DNA of 64,000 nucleotides from Dryococelus australis. Its lineage: Eukaryota; Arthropoda; Insecta; Phasmatodea; Phasmatidae. Below are positions 22,701 to 34,640 of this stretch, in pieces; the first letter of the stretch is position 1, and every line of letters starts with the position of its first letter. The stretch is taken from assembly GCA_029891345.1 (NCBI GenBank), contig CM056999.1, positions 30,562,418 through 30,626,417 on the forward strand. The letters run 5' to 3'. The notes beneath the pieces were generated by a model. That model was not told where the DNA came from. It saw nothing but the letters and a program-made list of their open reading frames with translations, and did not search any database. The position numbers were made by a program, and so were the translations under genes.

Positions 22701-24110
22701 AATTATACTACTAGCCTTAAGGCTTGCAGAACACAACATAATTCACTCAAGCTTATTTCAAAACCACAAGCAAAAAAAGGCTATGGTTATTACTAGTATA
22801 ACAGAAAAGATTCAGCTGCAGGGTCATCACAAAAAATATCACCAAAGTTTATAGGGCGATAAACCTAATATTTCTCAAGAAAAATTTGATGGCTGGTTCT
22901 GTGGTGGCTGGGAATCTTAGCAGCTTCATATGAGACACAATGTTCCATGTTATATATTTTATGTAAAATCTATTGTAACAATCATGAAATTTAGTTCCAC
23001 TATCAAATGCTTTCCTTTGTTAATCATTTCAGATGGTTCTGTGATGAACCTGCAGCTTAAATTTGTCAAATTCATATCTACTCTGTATGTGAAAACAGTT
23101 CTGAATGCATAAAGACAAATAAGCCACTACAAATGAATAATAATAGGTTATTGCCGTTTCCTACTGATCTTTACAATTTTGTATCCGAAAAGTAATAGTT
23201 TTATGTGATGTACTTGTAAGGCATACAAAAAGTCAGTTGTGCTTGATATTACCATGTAGCTTTCAATGTTAATACCATGCCGATAACATTTGTAATGAAC
23301 CAGTTACTACAGTTACAACTTCTTCACTCAAAAGTTACCAAACATAACTTGACATGTGGCTTTGTACACTGTTTCAGCACACATTAAGTAATTACTCTTA
23401 GTGATTTTGGTACATTAGAATCTATGTATGCTGAAAATTAAAGCTCAGCGTAAAGAAAAAAAAGGGTTTTAATGTTGATTAAAACTTTTAGATTTTTTCT
23501 GAAATTTAAAATCAGTTTTAATACAAAATATGATACAGTGTATTAAGGTATGCCCAAATGAAGGTGGGAGCAGATTCTGAAAGCAAAGATGGGAAGCAGG
23601 AACGAGACTACCCGTTCACACAAAAGCGAACAAGATTGCATGCATTCCACCCTCACACACTGCTATTTAGTTCACAATTAGTAGGTTCTCGAGCTCTCCT
23701 CAAATTAAGATGCACTGCTGATCGCTTTGGCTGAGGCCATGTTCCACTTCATTTCGACTTTCGTTAGCTGTGATTTGTATTCAGTATTTTGTAAGGTTAA
23801 AGTTAAAAAAAAATGACGTTCAACTGTTTAACATGGCATGCTACTATTATTTTGTTGTATCGTAATTGCAAAATTAAAACTCCATCAAAGTCTCACAATA
23901 AACAGTAATAATTCCCAAAAAGAAAGCGTTTAAAATTTAAAATCAACAAAATACAGTGTAGCTCTTGCCCAGGACTAAATATAGGAAGCTTCTGTAATTT
24001 CAATACGAGTTAGCGTAGCATCACCATGATTTTTCCATACATATAATGCATATTTGCAAAGTATTTCTTTGAGTGTCTCATTGCTTGAATTACATAAATT
24101 TATAAAAAAA
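19791..24110. other. AT-rich DNA, no gene seen
   Basis: Strongly AT-rich, with stops in all frames and no protein motif. Apart from the MITE at 21831-22071 nothing repeats obviously. It may be intergenic, intronic or untranslated sequence. Confidence 0.45.
21831..22071. mobile_element. TA-target MITE with ~40-bp inverted repeats
   Basis: The left end ATAGGCTATTCATGGTAAAA and the right end, reverse-complemented, ATAGGCTAATCACTGTAAAG start inverted repeats of about 40 bp that agree at roughly 85% of positions, including the inner GAGCACTTTTT...GCCTT words. The bounds fit TA duplications at 21832-21833 and 22069-22070, as for Tc1/mariner-type elements. Total length is about 240 bp and there is no coding capacity. 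A second copy cuts the transposase relic at 51957. Confidence 0.85.
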
Positions 24111-24114
24111 CTTT

Positions 24115-25270
24115 TTCTCTCACTTCAGAAACGCTACATAATTTATTTGCCTCTGAGGAAAAGCCGGTCGTTGCACTAAATACCACCAAGGTAATTCCAC
24201 ACACCTTAAGAGGCAAACAGAGTTCTGCCAACCTGGTAAATCTTCGGCTGTGCCCAAAGCACTATGTACTCCTACAGCAGTGGAATCAAGCGACTAAACA
24301 GTTCATTGCTCCGCCACCATTACTTGCGCAACCGGAAAGGAGCTCTAATTGTCTAGTCCACTTGACCTACTGTGGATACCATACCTGAACACACTGCAAA
24401 TAAGCGATGTGAAAATATCCTAAGCCCTGTCCATCGCTCGATGGGGCCAGAAGTTCCATCCCCCGCTGCAAGGGCCGGACATAGAACACTGAGTGCGATA
24501 TCACGTCGCAAAGTCAAGAGTGTTCAGCAGTACATGCTAGGACTGTTATACACCGGCTTCTTTTCTGAGCATTTGTTCTTTTATGTGGCTCAATGCTGTA
24601 CTCACCTCAAGGACACAAACGTCAGAGATTAAAACAAGCCATTGTAGAGGAGATTATTAGCTTACATTCCTCAGAGACTGCTGTAAGTGACAATTATATT
24701 CCATATGCCACACATCTCGCAGTCCCACTATATCCACCCTTCATTAAATTGCCAGACGCTGAGCAATCATCTGAAGAGTTAATAATAGGTGAAGGCACCA
24801 ATCTCGTAGATCAATCGTCCCTAATGCATCAAACTGAGTCACCCCTACCCTCGGGGATGCACCTGAGCAGCCAGCAGCATGCAGCACAGGATCTTCACAG
24901 AGGAGCAGCAGACCCCTCCCCAGCAAAGCCAACGTACTGTGTGCAACTAGATGCAGAGTGGTGACTATCATCCCTGATTTTGTACCTACCAAAAAGCCTA
25001 CGAGACCTACCTTGTAAAACAGCCAACTCACAAAGAGGGATTAAGGACCCAGTCTAGCCATTGTTATCCCTTTAATGCACCTCGCTGTATTTGAAATCTC
25101 TTCAAGTAACCATGACCAAAGCCTCCTATAAAAAAAAGACCTACCTAGTCAAGTTTAGCATAGGGTTTGAATTCCCGAACCTTTGGGTTGGCACAAGTAA
25201 GCCCAAGGAATAATAATTATCTCAATGTGAAGAACCCCAACCCTAGCCAGGCACCAATTAACAGTATAGT
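24115..25270 (+). repeat. Long repeat, copy A (LTR-like?)
   Basis: About 1.15 kb that aligns in order with 26805-29170 once the hAT-like insertion there is removed. Shared landmarks: CTTCAGAAA near the start, TTAAGAGGCAAAC...GGCTGT.CCCA.AGCACTA at about 24207-24270, a CCACTATATCCA...CTGA.GAA block in the middle, and GGGTTTGAATTCCC followed by CC.A.CCTAGCCAGGCA at the end. Length matches copy B minus its insertion. Open frames at 24372-24964 are not conserved between copies, so coding is doubtful. The two copies could be LTRs of one element or independent insertions. Confidence 0.55.
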
Positions 25271-26804
25271 AGTTAAGCAGGCACTCGATACATGCGCTCA
25301 AGGGATTGCTTCAAAGCGTTGACATTCAATGTTTTTTATGTTGGGCCGTGATACAACCTGATGATACACGACACATGACTTATGAGATATATTCCATCAG
25401 TGTGATTGTGAAGAGCTCCTTTATATTATTATCTACGGTTGTTTTCTTTTAATGGTTTGTTTACATTTATAATTGATAATGTTAACAGATAATTGATCAG
25501 TATTACTGATTTTTGACAAAAAATGGGGCAGAAATACAGAGTATAATTAATTGTATTGAGTATATTTAACTGTATTCTATTGCAAAATTTAAACAAAATT
25601 GTTATTGAATAAATCATAATTTAAGGGAATTTTTTATAAACTTTATACACGACACATTTTGCACATTGGGAATGTGCACTCTACTCTACTTCTTTGCCTA
25701 ATCTTCGAGCACACCTCTCATAAAGGGGAAAGTCTTTTACTCTTAAACATTACAATGGGACACACAACTACAGGGTATGTTGGCACACGTCAAGACAGAC
25801 TACAGACATATGTGCTGAAATTGTACTGTTCACCACAAAACTCCAAAAATCTGTCATACTGCTGCCCTACCTCTCATGTGTGATTTTACTGTTGGCTGAG
25901 ACATCCGCACCCTCCAGGAAGACTGAACCAATTCCACAGGTTGCCACTGGAGGGCAGCACCCAGTCTACTCCAGCAGCTCCAGCCTCTCACCGAGGCGAT
26001 AAGAAATGAAAGTCACCCCTTCCGAGTCAGAATAAACAACCCCTGCAGAGAGAAACTAGCCACTCCTGCACCCCTCTCTAAGAGCCAACACGCTTGGAAA
26101 TTTAGTATAAAAGGGCCAGGATAACCCTGATTCAAGGCAGTCACTGTGCCCCTCTGCTTGTAAAGGCTGGAGGTACCAGTAGGGGTAAGTGGCAGCCAAC
26201 CCTCTCTCTACCAGCTTGCAACGGATGAAGGATTTTCATAAGGGTACTGACTATTAGACCTCTTCGCCAACGCACTTCGGAAGATAGCACACGATTCTCC
26301 ACTTCGCAGCAACCCCACGGATTATGCTGCTGCTGGTCAACATCACCCAAAGGCTGCCTAAGACATTGCCCACTTCTACTAACCACCTCCTGATAATCCA
26401 CCAGCTCTCCTTTGATAGGTCATGCTGACGTCCTTTCTGGACCCATCGTAACCCACTGGATAGTGCGATTACCCCAAGTGCCACTCAGGTAATTGGAAAT
26501 TTGATTAGGTTCCTTAAGAACACGTCCCGGATAGCCTAGGCGCTGTCAAATGAGCTAGTTATCATTTACCTTCAGATCTTGCAAATATTTATTCTCACCT
26601 AGCTCTTGCACAGGTCACCTTCGCCTGTTTTTAACTATAGATAGCTTTCCTAAAACTCATTTAGGAGTGAGCGAGGCATCAGTTTTTTCTTATTACATAT
26701 AGCAAAATTCATATATTTACCATATTTTACGAGTGTCATTTACAGTAATTTGTGTAACCCGTTTTACCGGTTTTAATTTATCTTAGATAATTCCAGTTTC
26801 TCTC
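25271..26804 (+). repeat. Spacer between the long repeats, with LTR-like promoter
   Basis: 1.5 kb between copies A and B. 25650-26100 matches 19280-19790 in reverse orientation, so this is repetitive too. TATAAAAGG at about 26105 with a pyrimidine/GC-rich downstream stretch resembles a retroelement promoter. No gag, protease, reverse transcriptase or integrase motif was found, so if A and B are LTRs the unit is non-autonomous. Confidence 0.45.
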
Positions 26805-29170
26805 TCTTCAGAAATGTAATTAAGTTTACTCCAAGGGAAACCTGGTATCTGCGTGTAACCACTAAGAAAGTGCACCCACATATTAAGAGGCAAACCGAGA
26901 TATGACATCAGGTAGACTTTTGGCTGTACCCAGAGCACTAGCAACTTTAACCCTCGTACAGAATCAACCAGATCGGGTATTCAGTTCATCTCCCAGATTG
27001 CAAAGGCCACAGAGCGACTAGTAGCACTCAGACCTGATTAACCTCTTGTGGGTTACTACTCACCCAAGGCTTAGTAATTCACACCACCCTCAGTTTAGTC
27101 TCAGCTTGCAAAGGTCAAACATTGGGAACACAGGCTGTTACCACTGTGTCCTAGAATCACATGTTACGGCCAATTAACTACCAATTTCTCCTCTACAGTT
27201 TTCATCACAGTTTAAATGCCTTACACCCAGCAGGTAGGCTCAGTAAAAGTCACAGAAGGTCCCTGCGGACCACTGTAAGACTTAAATTACTTTAACATTG
27301 GTTATTACCAATGCAGATAACAGCAACATCTCCAAACCTGTTCAACCAGCAATACCCTCTATTTGGTCCGATAATCAAACTCTACAGTGAAGAACACACG
27401 GCCATCAAGGCTATTCGACAGGGAGGAGAAGCTCTCTTAGGTCTGGACTGGCCCTGGCATCAAATAGTACTTCCAGAACCCCCACATCCAATTACTTCTC
27501 CAGACACCCATACCGTCCCTCCACGCATCGCAGAGATAACAATGGCACCACCGCTCACCTGCAGAGTGAGCACGGCAGCTGGAAAGACCATCCTGCTTCA
27601 CATCCAAAACCAGGTACCAAAATATAAAGTTATTACTAGGGCTAAGCCGATACCGATTAAATGGCAAATACCACGACTATCGGCATCAATTCCATCTGAA
27701 CATTATTTACCGATTATTATTCACCGATTCGTAGCACCAACTTATTTAACACAACGTTAATAACCTGGCATGCTACATCTCGTACAGCATTAATTTATTG
27801 CATCCATCAATCAGATATTCTGTCCAAAACCCAAAATATATTCAGAACAATTGTTTTTTGATGATTTGTTCCTGTTGTTTACACTATACCTTATTTTCTG
27901 TTGGTACATTCACCAAAAATTGTTTGCACAATTCATTTTTGGAGACTACGTGAATGCAAAACCACGTAGTTAATCAACAACTGGTGCTATCAATAGTACT
28001 GTTTACATCCCGCAAGAGTTTTTGTGTTATTTTGTTCTTAAATTTTTTCCTGTTTTTACTGCATTTGTATGTTGGCAACAATGAGAAAGCAACCTTTGTT
28101 CTTATTCTTCTTATGTGTTTACTACATTCTTAAGTTGGCAGCAATGAAAACGTATCACACAAGACTCTAAAGGAGTTCTTATTGGGAACTGTCGACTGCA
28201 GTTATAGTTAGAACATTACAGGTCTGAATAAGGCTCGAAAAGTAATGATTGGCAAAAATTGTTGCAAATTTATCAGTTGTCATTTTAACCAAGGGGTTGA
28301 GTATGGCTCGGCCGACGAAGGACTACTACGCAAAAATATAAATAAAAAAAAATTTAGCTCAATTTCAAGTGAATATTTAGTATTAAATTGATTTCAAAAA
28401 ATTCTTTTCAATGAAATCTTTAGGCTGTTGGTTTAAACAAAAATGCATGTTGAGGTTATGTATGGTATTTCTCAGATCCAAAATCCAAGTCCGCATCAGA
28501 TTGCGTGAAGTTTTGAAGGTTGACTTTAATGAACTCAGTTTGTAACTAATGCTGTATTGTCTAGTAACATTTTTTTCTTTACTATTAAGTTACTTACCTA
28601 CCTTATAATTTATTATTCAAATTAGTGTTGTATTTCATTTCTATCATGTAGACTCCTAATACAAAGTGCTGAAAGTGTGCATAAAACTGAATATTCAAAT
28701 TTAAGTAATAAAAAGTATTTCCAAATATTGAGAATATGGAATTATAATTGCGCTCATCAAAACTGGTATCGGCATCGGTGTAATGGACGAAACTGGCAGT
28801 TGAAAAACGGTATTGTTGGTATCAGCCCATCCCTAGTTATTACTGTCATTACTAAAGTGTACCCTCTTGTCAACCTAATAGGCCAACTCTATATAAAGGC
28901 CGGTTACACCAGGAACTTAAGGTCCCTGACCAGTTCCCATAATGCTACCCGTGAAACTGGCTTCATGATACCTGATGTCCTTAACAGTGAACCGAACCAA
29001 GGTCTCGTACCAGAAACTTACCAAGGAAAGTTTACTTTGGGGTTTAAATCCCCTGCATCTTTGATCACCCCTAAAATAAAAAAATCTGAACAGTAAGTAT
29101 CTCCAACATGGGAAGACTCCTGACCCAGCCTGGCATTCTTGTATTTTTCACATCGGTGCTCGTTCCACCT
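26805..29170 (+). repeat. Long repeat, copy B, interrupted by a hAT-like element
   Basis: Matches copy A from its CTTCAGAAA start to its CC.AGCCTGGCA end. Without the insertion and one 8-bp duplication (27637-28843) it is about 1.16 kb, the same as copy A. A plus-strand open frame (27311-27760) runs from the repeat into the hAT-like element, so it is not a real gene. Confidence 0.55.
27629..28843. mobile_element. Non-autonomous hAT-like element, perfect 8-bp duplication
   Basis: GTTATTAC stands directly outside both ends (27629-27636 and 28836-28843), a perfect 8-bp target duplication, the hallmark of hAT elements. The 1199-bp element begins TAGGGCTAAGCCGATACC and its other end, reverse-complemented, reads TAGGGATGGGCTGATACC; TAGGGATGGGC is a common hAT terminus. 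Subterminal ATCGGCATC words occur near both ends. The interior is AT-rich without a transposase frame or BED/hATC motif, so it would depend on a transposase elsewhere. Confidence 0.88.
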
Positions 29171-32100
29171 AGAACATCCTATACCATGCACCAAAGAAAA
29201 ATGGCGATGCATCAATTTAAAGCCATAATCATGAAAATCTATGTTTAATGCATAAACATTTCATTTAGACGGTGATGGAATAGACTAATTCCTAGACGGA
29301 TGTTGATAGCACAACCTTATACGTTTGCTGGATGACAAAGGCAAACAGAAGTGAATGGACACGAAAACCGTACAAAACATTAGTATATGTGCATTTTGGA
29401 GTCTACTATTAGTGATCTCAAAGTTAATTACCGGTATTGTATACACTTAAAATAAACACATTTCTTTTTAAAATCGGGATCCTTGAAGTGGGTGTGCATT
29501 TATTTACAACTCCAGCCATTTTGCACCACAGTTGTGTGGTGCTGGATGACAGATAACATGACTGGAAACTGTCAAGGTTGACAGGTGCAGTCTCAGCATG
29601 ATAAAATACATACAACCATAGTATTTAAAAATGAAAAGCTTCCTATATCTTGTGGCGCATCACAACTTCAGCAGAAATATGCATAGGTACAGTAAACTTG
29701 TCATTACTTTTCTTCTGTTATTATTGTTCTAAAAACATGCACATGGAAGAAAAAAAAAAAAAAACTACTATTACCAAAAACTTTAAAAGTGGAATGCTCA
29801 TCTGCTCACCCGGCGGTATGCTGACAAACCATCCTGAAAGCAACCCTCCCACTCTACACATCACGTGGCTAACATTACCGGAAGTCATTCACTCACTGGC
29901 AGGAGGGAAAAAGAAGCGCTGTGGATCACTTAACCAGGGAAACAATTTTACTTATTGGTAGAAAGTAGTCCCAAACTTCTTACCTTGGTAAGCTGGGACT
30001 ATAAGATTGGGAGGAAGTTATACGGGCGGGTGTTATACCTGTGTACAAAGGTACACATTTACATTTACAGCATAAACTCAATTTCAATTCGAAAATTTTA
30101 TACTGAACTCAACTTGACTCAAGTTTCATACAGCTTGACTAGACTCGACACTGAAAAAATCAAACTCACCCATCACTAACATTTCAGCAACCTCTTCTGT
30201 ATACGTATTTAAATGTTACAACCACGTCAAACTAGTATAGATGTTATTTGGTGTTTTGTGTTTGATAATTTGTCAGCTTCAAAATTGATAAAACACAAAA
30301 TGAAAATTACAAAAATACATAATCTATTTTGTTGACCAACAGGAACATGGCCTGAAAACGAAGACACTAATAGGCCAACATTACAGCAGTAGCTGTATCA
30401 AATAATTACAGACCATGAAAAAAAATACTGCATGGAGAATTCTGTACATTAATACCACAGGTTGACTGCTTATGAGATTTTTTTAATGCATGCTATCAAA
30501 TGACAAAGGAGAACATTTTTTGATTAAATTAATCTCATTGAAAGTGATGTATGCAAAAACAATACCAACTACCAAGAATCCTTCTCACCTGAAGAATGGT
30601 TTGCAATGACCTGACAGTAAATGACACTTATGGGGGAGTTAATGCGTTAATAAATTCAATTAGGATGTGGAAAAATTAAGTGACTGTGTCGGAGAGGTAG
30701 GAAAAGTGACAAGATGCTAGAAAATTGAGCATGTCGCGAACCTCTAAACGTTTGCTGCACTCCCACTCCCCACACTGTTCTGAGCAACTACTCTCTCGTC
30801 CAGTGATTGTGGGTTTGCTATTCTTTACTCCCACTCCTGTTCTTGTCCTCGCTTCCCACCTTGGTTTCTTGGTGCATTTAAAAGTAAATTGCATAATTAT
30901 GTGCATATAGCAGAAGCTAACAACTGCCAATGAGAGTAGATAATCATATATTTGTGTTCTGTATGTCAGAGACGTCCACAAAGTTCAGTTTTAATTTACA
31001 CAGTTTGAGACTATTCCATAGTTGCAGAAAAATAATGTCCTGAAAATTACTCAATATTGAATAACAGTGATTCTCTAAATTTCCAATAAGAAAGTTTTAA
31101 TTTTTTTTTGCAATGAAATGTCAATATCTGGAATTGCTTGGGTAGCCATATTGAAAATGAAGTACTTAATGGTCTGTGGTTAAATTAAAATATACAAAAC
31201 TTACAGAGTAACTACAATGAAGTGGGACATAAATACAACAGCTTTTACTACATAGTATGAAAATTCATGACTATCGAGACATTGTCTGAGTAAATATAAT
31301 TTCCTAAATATACACTAGGCTTTTAACTTACACTGCACTAAACAAATGATATGAAAGTTTAATATTTATAAATATCCTACAGTCACAGCTCACACTCACA
31401 TTAAACTAATTACTGGCGGTAAAGTTTCCTAAATTCACATTGCTATAAAACTAATAAGTTTTATATAGAACACCGAGTAAATATGACAGGACACATATGT
31501 GAATGTAGTGAAATCCATTTTTTATATTTTTTAGGGGTACAGTATGTCAATTTTAACCTGAAACACAAGATATGCACCGAGGGCTGTTATTTTCACAATA
31601 TTTCATATGATTTCTGTTTAGTTTGCAAATTATAGTCAAATTATGAAGCAGTACCAACTTTACCGTACATCAACACTTGCACTTTACAAGTAAGTAAACG
31701 TGCAAACAATATTGCTTTCCAATTTACGAAATTTCTTACACAATGACATAATCAATCCTTTAAAATCACCACATCACTGCAAAGTACAATCAGTAAACAA
31801 ATATAATTTTCAGGGAGCAAGCTGCAGTAGTGTAAATGTTTCACAGATGCCAGCCATTGTTGCATCATTCAAATATATTTAAAACATCTTTGGGATGCCG
31901 GCACTACAATAACTCGATGCCTAGTTTTATTGAAGTATCATTTCTGCACTTAAGTCAGAATCTGAGTTTTCATCATAATATTTACAAAGAATAAAATGAA
32001 TAGTAACCCTGCTCATACCACTTGCTCAGTTTAAATTCATGGAACAAACAAAAGCTTATTTATAAAATACATTATACAGCAAAACCCATATTTTTCAGTT

Positions 32101-33867
32101 TTCTAGGAAAAAATTGTACAGTGGACTTTCAATGTACCAAAAATGCATGTACCAATAAACCGTATCTAAAGTTAATTTTCGGTGGTCGTGGCAAAACTCC
32201 TATATAAACATGATAAACCTACCTGCTTTTGTAGTTTATTGGATATTACATTGATCAAAATATCTTTTGGCCCCATCACCTAAGATTTCCTGCAATGATC
32301 ATTATTAAGCTGGTTGTTTAGGCAAACGTCTAGTGACTGGATGTGAAATACGTCACATGTGCCCCAGTTTATCACTGCTCTGCAATGTGCGGTTTCCCCG
32401 CTTTCCACATCTGCAGCGTGATGTGAGTCTGGCTTGCTATCTCCCCTTACACGCCTGGTGAGAGGCTGACACGCACCTTTCTTCATCCTCTTACATGCCT
32501 TTGAGAGAGGAAGATGTTGTCTAAAAGAAAGAAAAAGTGCCCCCTCTCTCTAGGCCTTGTGCGCTTGTCATCACCTGTTACACACCTGGCCACAGAGTAA
32601 ATAAAGTGTGCCTGGTAATCATAGAAATTTTAACAAGAATATCTGTCGCTCAAAATTGTTGCACCTATCTTCACTAATTTTTCAAAGCAAATGCTTTCAC
32701 CTAAAAATGTTACGCAATACATTTTAAGAAAAATTATTATTTGCAAAGATATTTCTTTTGCGATGAAAGGTAATTTTCGCGTAGAGATGGTGTTTAATTG
32801 TATCTGGCGTAAACTCAACATGATTTTTAAATGAAATATTAATTTAACTCAATGGATATGCCCAGAAGCATATACTTAAACACCCTCTTGTCACCGAAAA
32901 TTGTTTAGACATTGAGCGACTTTTACTAGCAAGCGTAGAGTTAATTTTCAGTAACTTCCTACAGGGAAATCTGAGGATTTATATTAATTTCTATAGACAC
33001 ATTGTTTGAATAAACTGATATCCTGTAAGGGACTTTTCAATACCTTTTGTCATATAATGAGTAAGCACCGAGCCTGAGTGCAGCGTGACTCGCAACACGT
33101 GTAAGTGTACTGGAAAATCCGAGGACGTGGTTTTGAATGATTAATTATTAAAGACTGTGAAGAAATCAATGTTAATCACATTATTTATTCATTTCTATCT
33201 CAAAATTACAAGCTTTTTTGCAGTGAAATATAATTGATTACTTTGTTTGCCATGCGTGCAAGGTGTTGCTAACATGTGTAGATAGTGGTGTAGATGGGGG
33301 ACATTGTTTCACTCCTCCTGCCACTTCTTCTCAGTCTTGCTCACTGTCAACACATTGCCGGTCAATAATCTCTCCACGCGCTCTCAGCTGATCCAGTGTG
33401 CATGGGACATTAAAAATTTGGCTTACGTTTGGTGTCATATTATGCATTTTTATTTTCAGAGGGTTTGAGAGTTTTAGGTCGGCTTACATTCAGTGTTGGA
33501 TTACGATAAATTATATATGGCATTTATAGTTGTTATATTTCTTTATTTAAACAAGTTGACGTGAAATTTTTTTTAATGTATTATTTACAGTAATACTAAT
33601 ACAGTTTATATATATATAGTGAGCAACAAACTTGTTTATTTTGTCTCAAGATTTATGCCAAAACAGTCATTCAACTTTATTAAATTTTATTTTCTAACAC
33701 TGGGAATAAACAAAGTTTTTTTCATGACTATGTGTTTGTGTTGCGTGTAAACATGTGTTTTAGGTTAGACGTGCATTTTGACATGCCTCGCAAGATTCGT
33801 GCACCACAGTGATTGCAAATAGCATATTTGACATTGTTACTGTCAACCTTAAAATTATTCCACACCT
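29171..33867. other. AT-rich DNA, no gene seen
   Basis: No codon-like frame or protein motif. From about 32115 (starting ACAGTGGACTTTCA, a pogo/Tigger-like terminus) to about 33180 the sequence shares diverged blocks with 39664-40240, so an old repeat probably lies here. Confidence 0.4.
32115..33180 (+). repeat. Old repeat shared with 39.66-40.24 kb
   Basis: The clearest shared block is about 32960-33080 against about 40056-40170: CAGGGAAATC.GA, then ATTAATTTC.ATAGA, CTGATATCCTG.AAGG and AAGCACC in the same order and spacing. Starts resemble CAGT.GAC termini of Tigger-type elements. No right end was found. Confidence 0.5.
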
Positions 33868-34640
33868 CTGAAAAGCAATGTTGCCAGGTGTAAAAAAAAA
33901 AAAAAATCGGAATTAGTGCTTAACATTTTAAAAACTGTAATGTGTTTATTTAAATTATCTTTCCTCGACGATGGACTCAAATGTTGAGCACAAAATGAAC
34001 AAAATGCATAACAAACTTTTTACTTTCTTAACCATCCACGAAAATGTGGATCGCCCTGCCACTCACTATCGTATTTTGTACCATAATTTCCCTTCTTTTA
34101 ATGAATATTAGCAGAGGGTATCTGAATCACTGTCATTAACTGCACTCAAATCCATTGCTAGATATTTTTACGAGTACTCACCATATGTTGTTACATGGGT
34201 AATCAATATTGTAAAATAGCAATCGCACTTTGACAAAACTACACAATCACTACATCACTCTACCTCTCCAGTAAGGAGTAAGGTGCCAAAAGTAGCAGAG
34301 CACATCACTAGCAGAAGCAAAACCCCGAAGAAACTGGGAAACCCCAAAGGGCTGGTGAGCATTACTATGTAGAGTATTTCCCTTACCAACCACGAGAGAG
34401 AACTGCGATCTACGTGTGATACCACAATGAACCAAAATTTTAGTGTTACAGTTATGCATTATTGTCATTAGTAAAATTCTAACATGAGGTCTTGAACCGA
34501 AAGAATGCTATTATTGTTGCTTTTAAACTATAATTTCAGAAATACAAGTAGTCAAAGTAAAAATCTGAAGTTTTCAATAAAAAATCAGTATATCTGTAAA
34601 TACTCTAAATATCAGAAGACCTGGCAACACTGCTGAAATG
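33868..34640. mobile_element. 757-bp hAT-like MITE with 8-bp duplication
   Basis: The left end at 33876 reads CAATGTTGCCAGGT; the right end at 34632, reverse-complemented, reads CAGTGTTGCCAGGT, one mismatch in 14. Flanks are CTGAAAAG (33868-33875) and CTGAAATG (34633-34640), an 8-bp duplication with one difference. This combination is typical of the hAT superfamily. The interior holds no transposase; a 72-codon minus-strand frame at 34250-34468 has no recognisable motif. Confidence 0.75.

Noticed and set aside
27311-27760. 149-codon plus-strand frame
   Set aside because: It crosses the exact boundary of the hAT-like insertion at 27637, so it cannot be an original gene.
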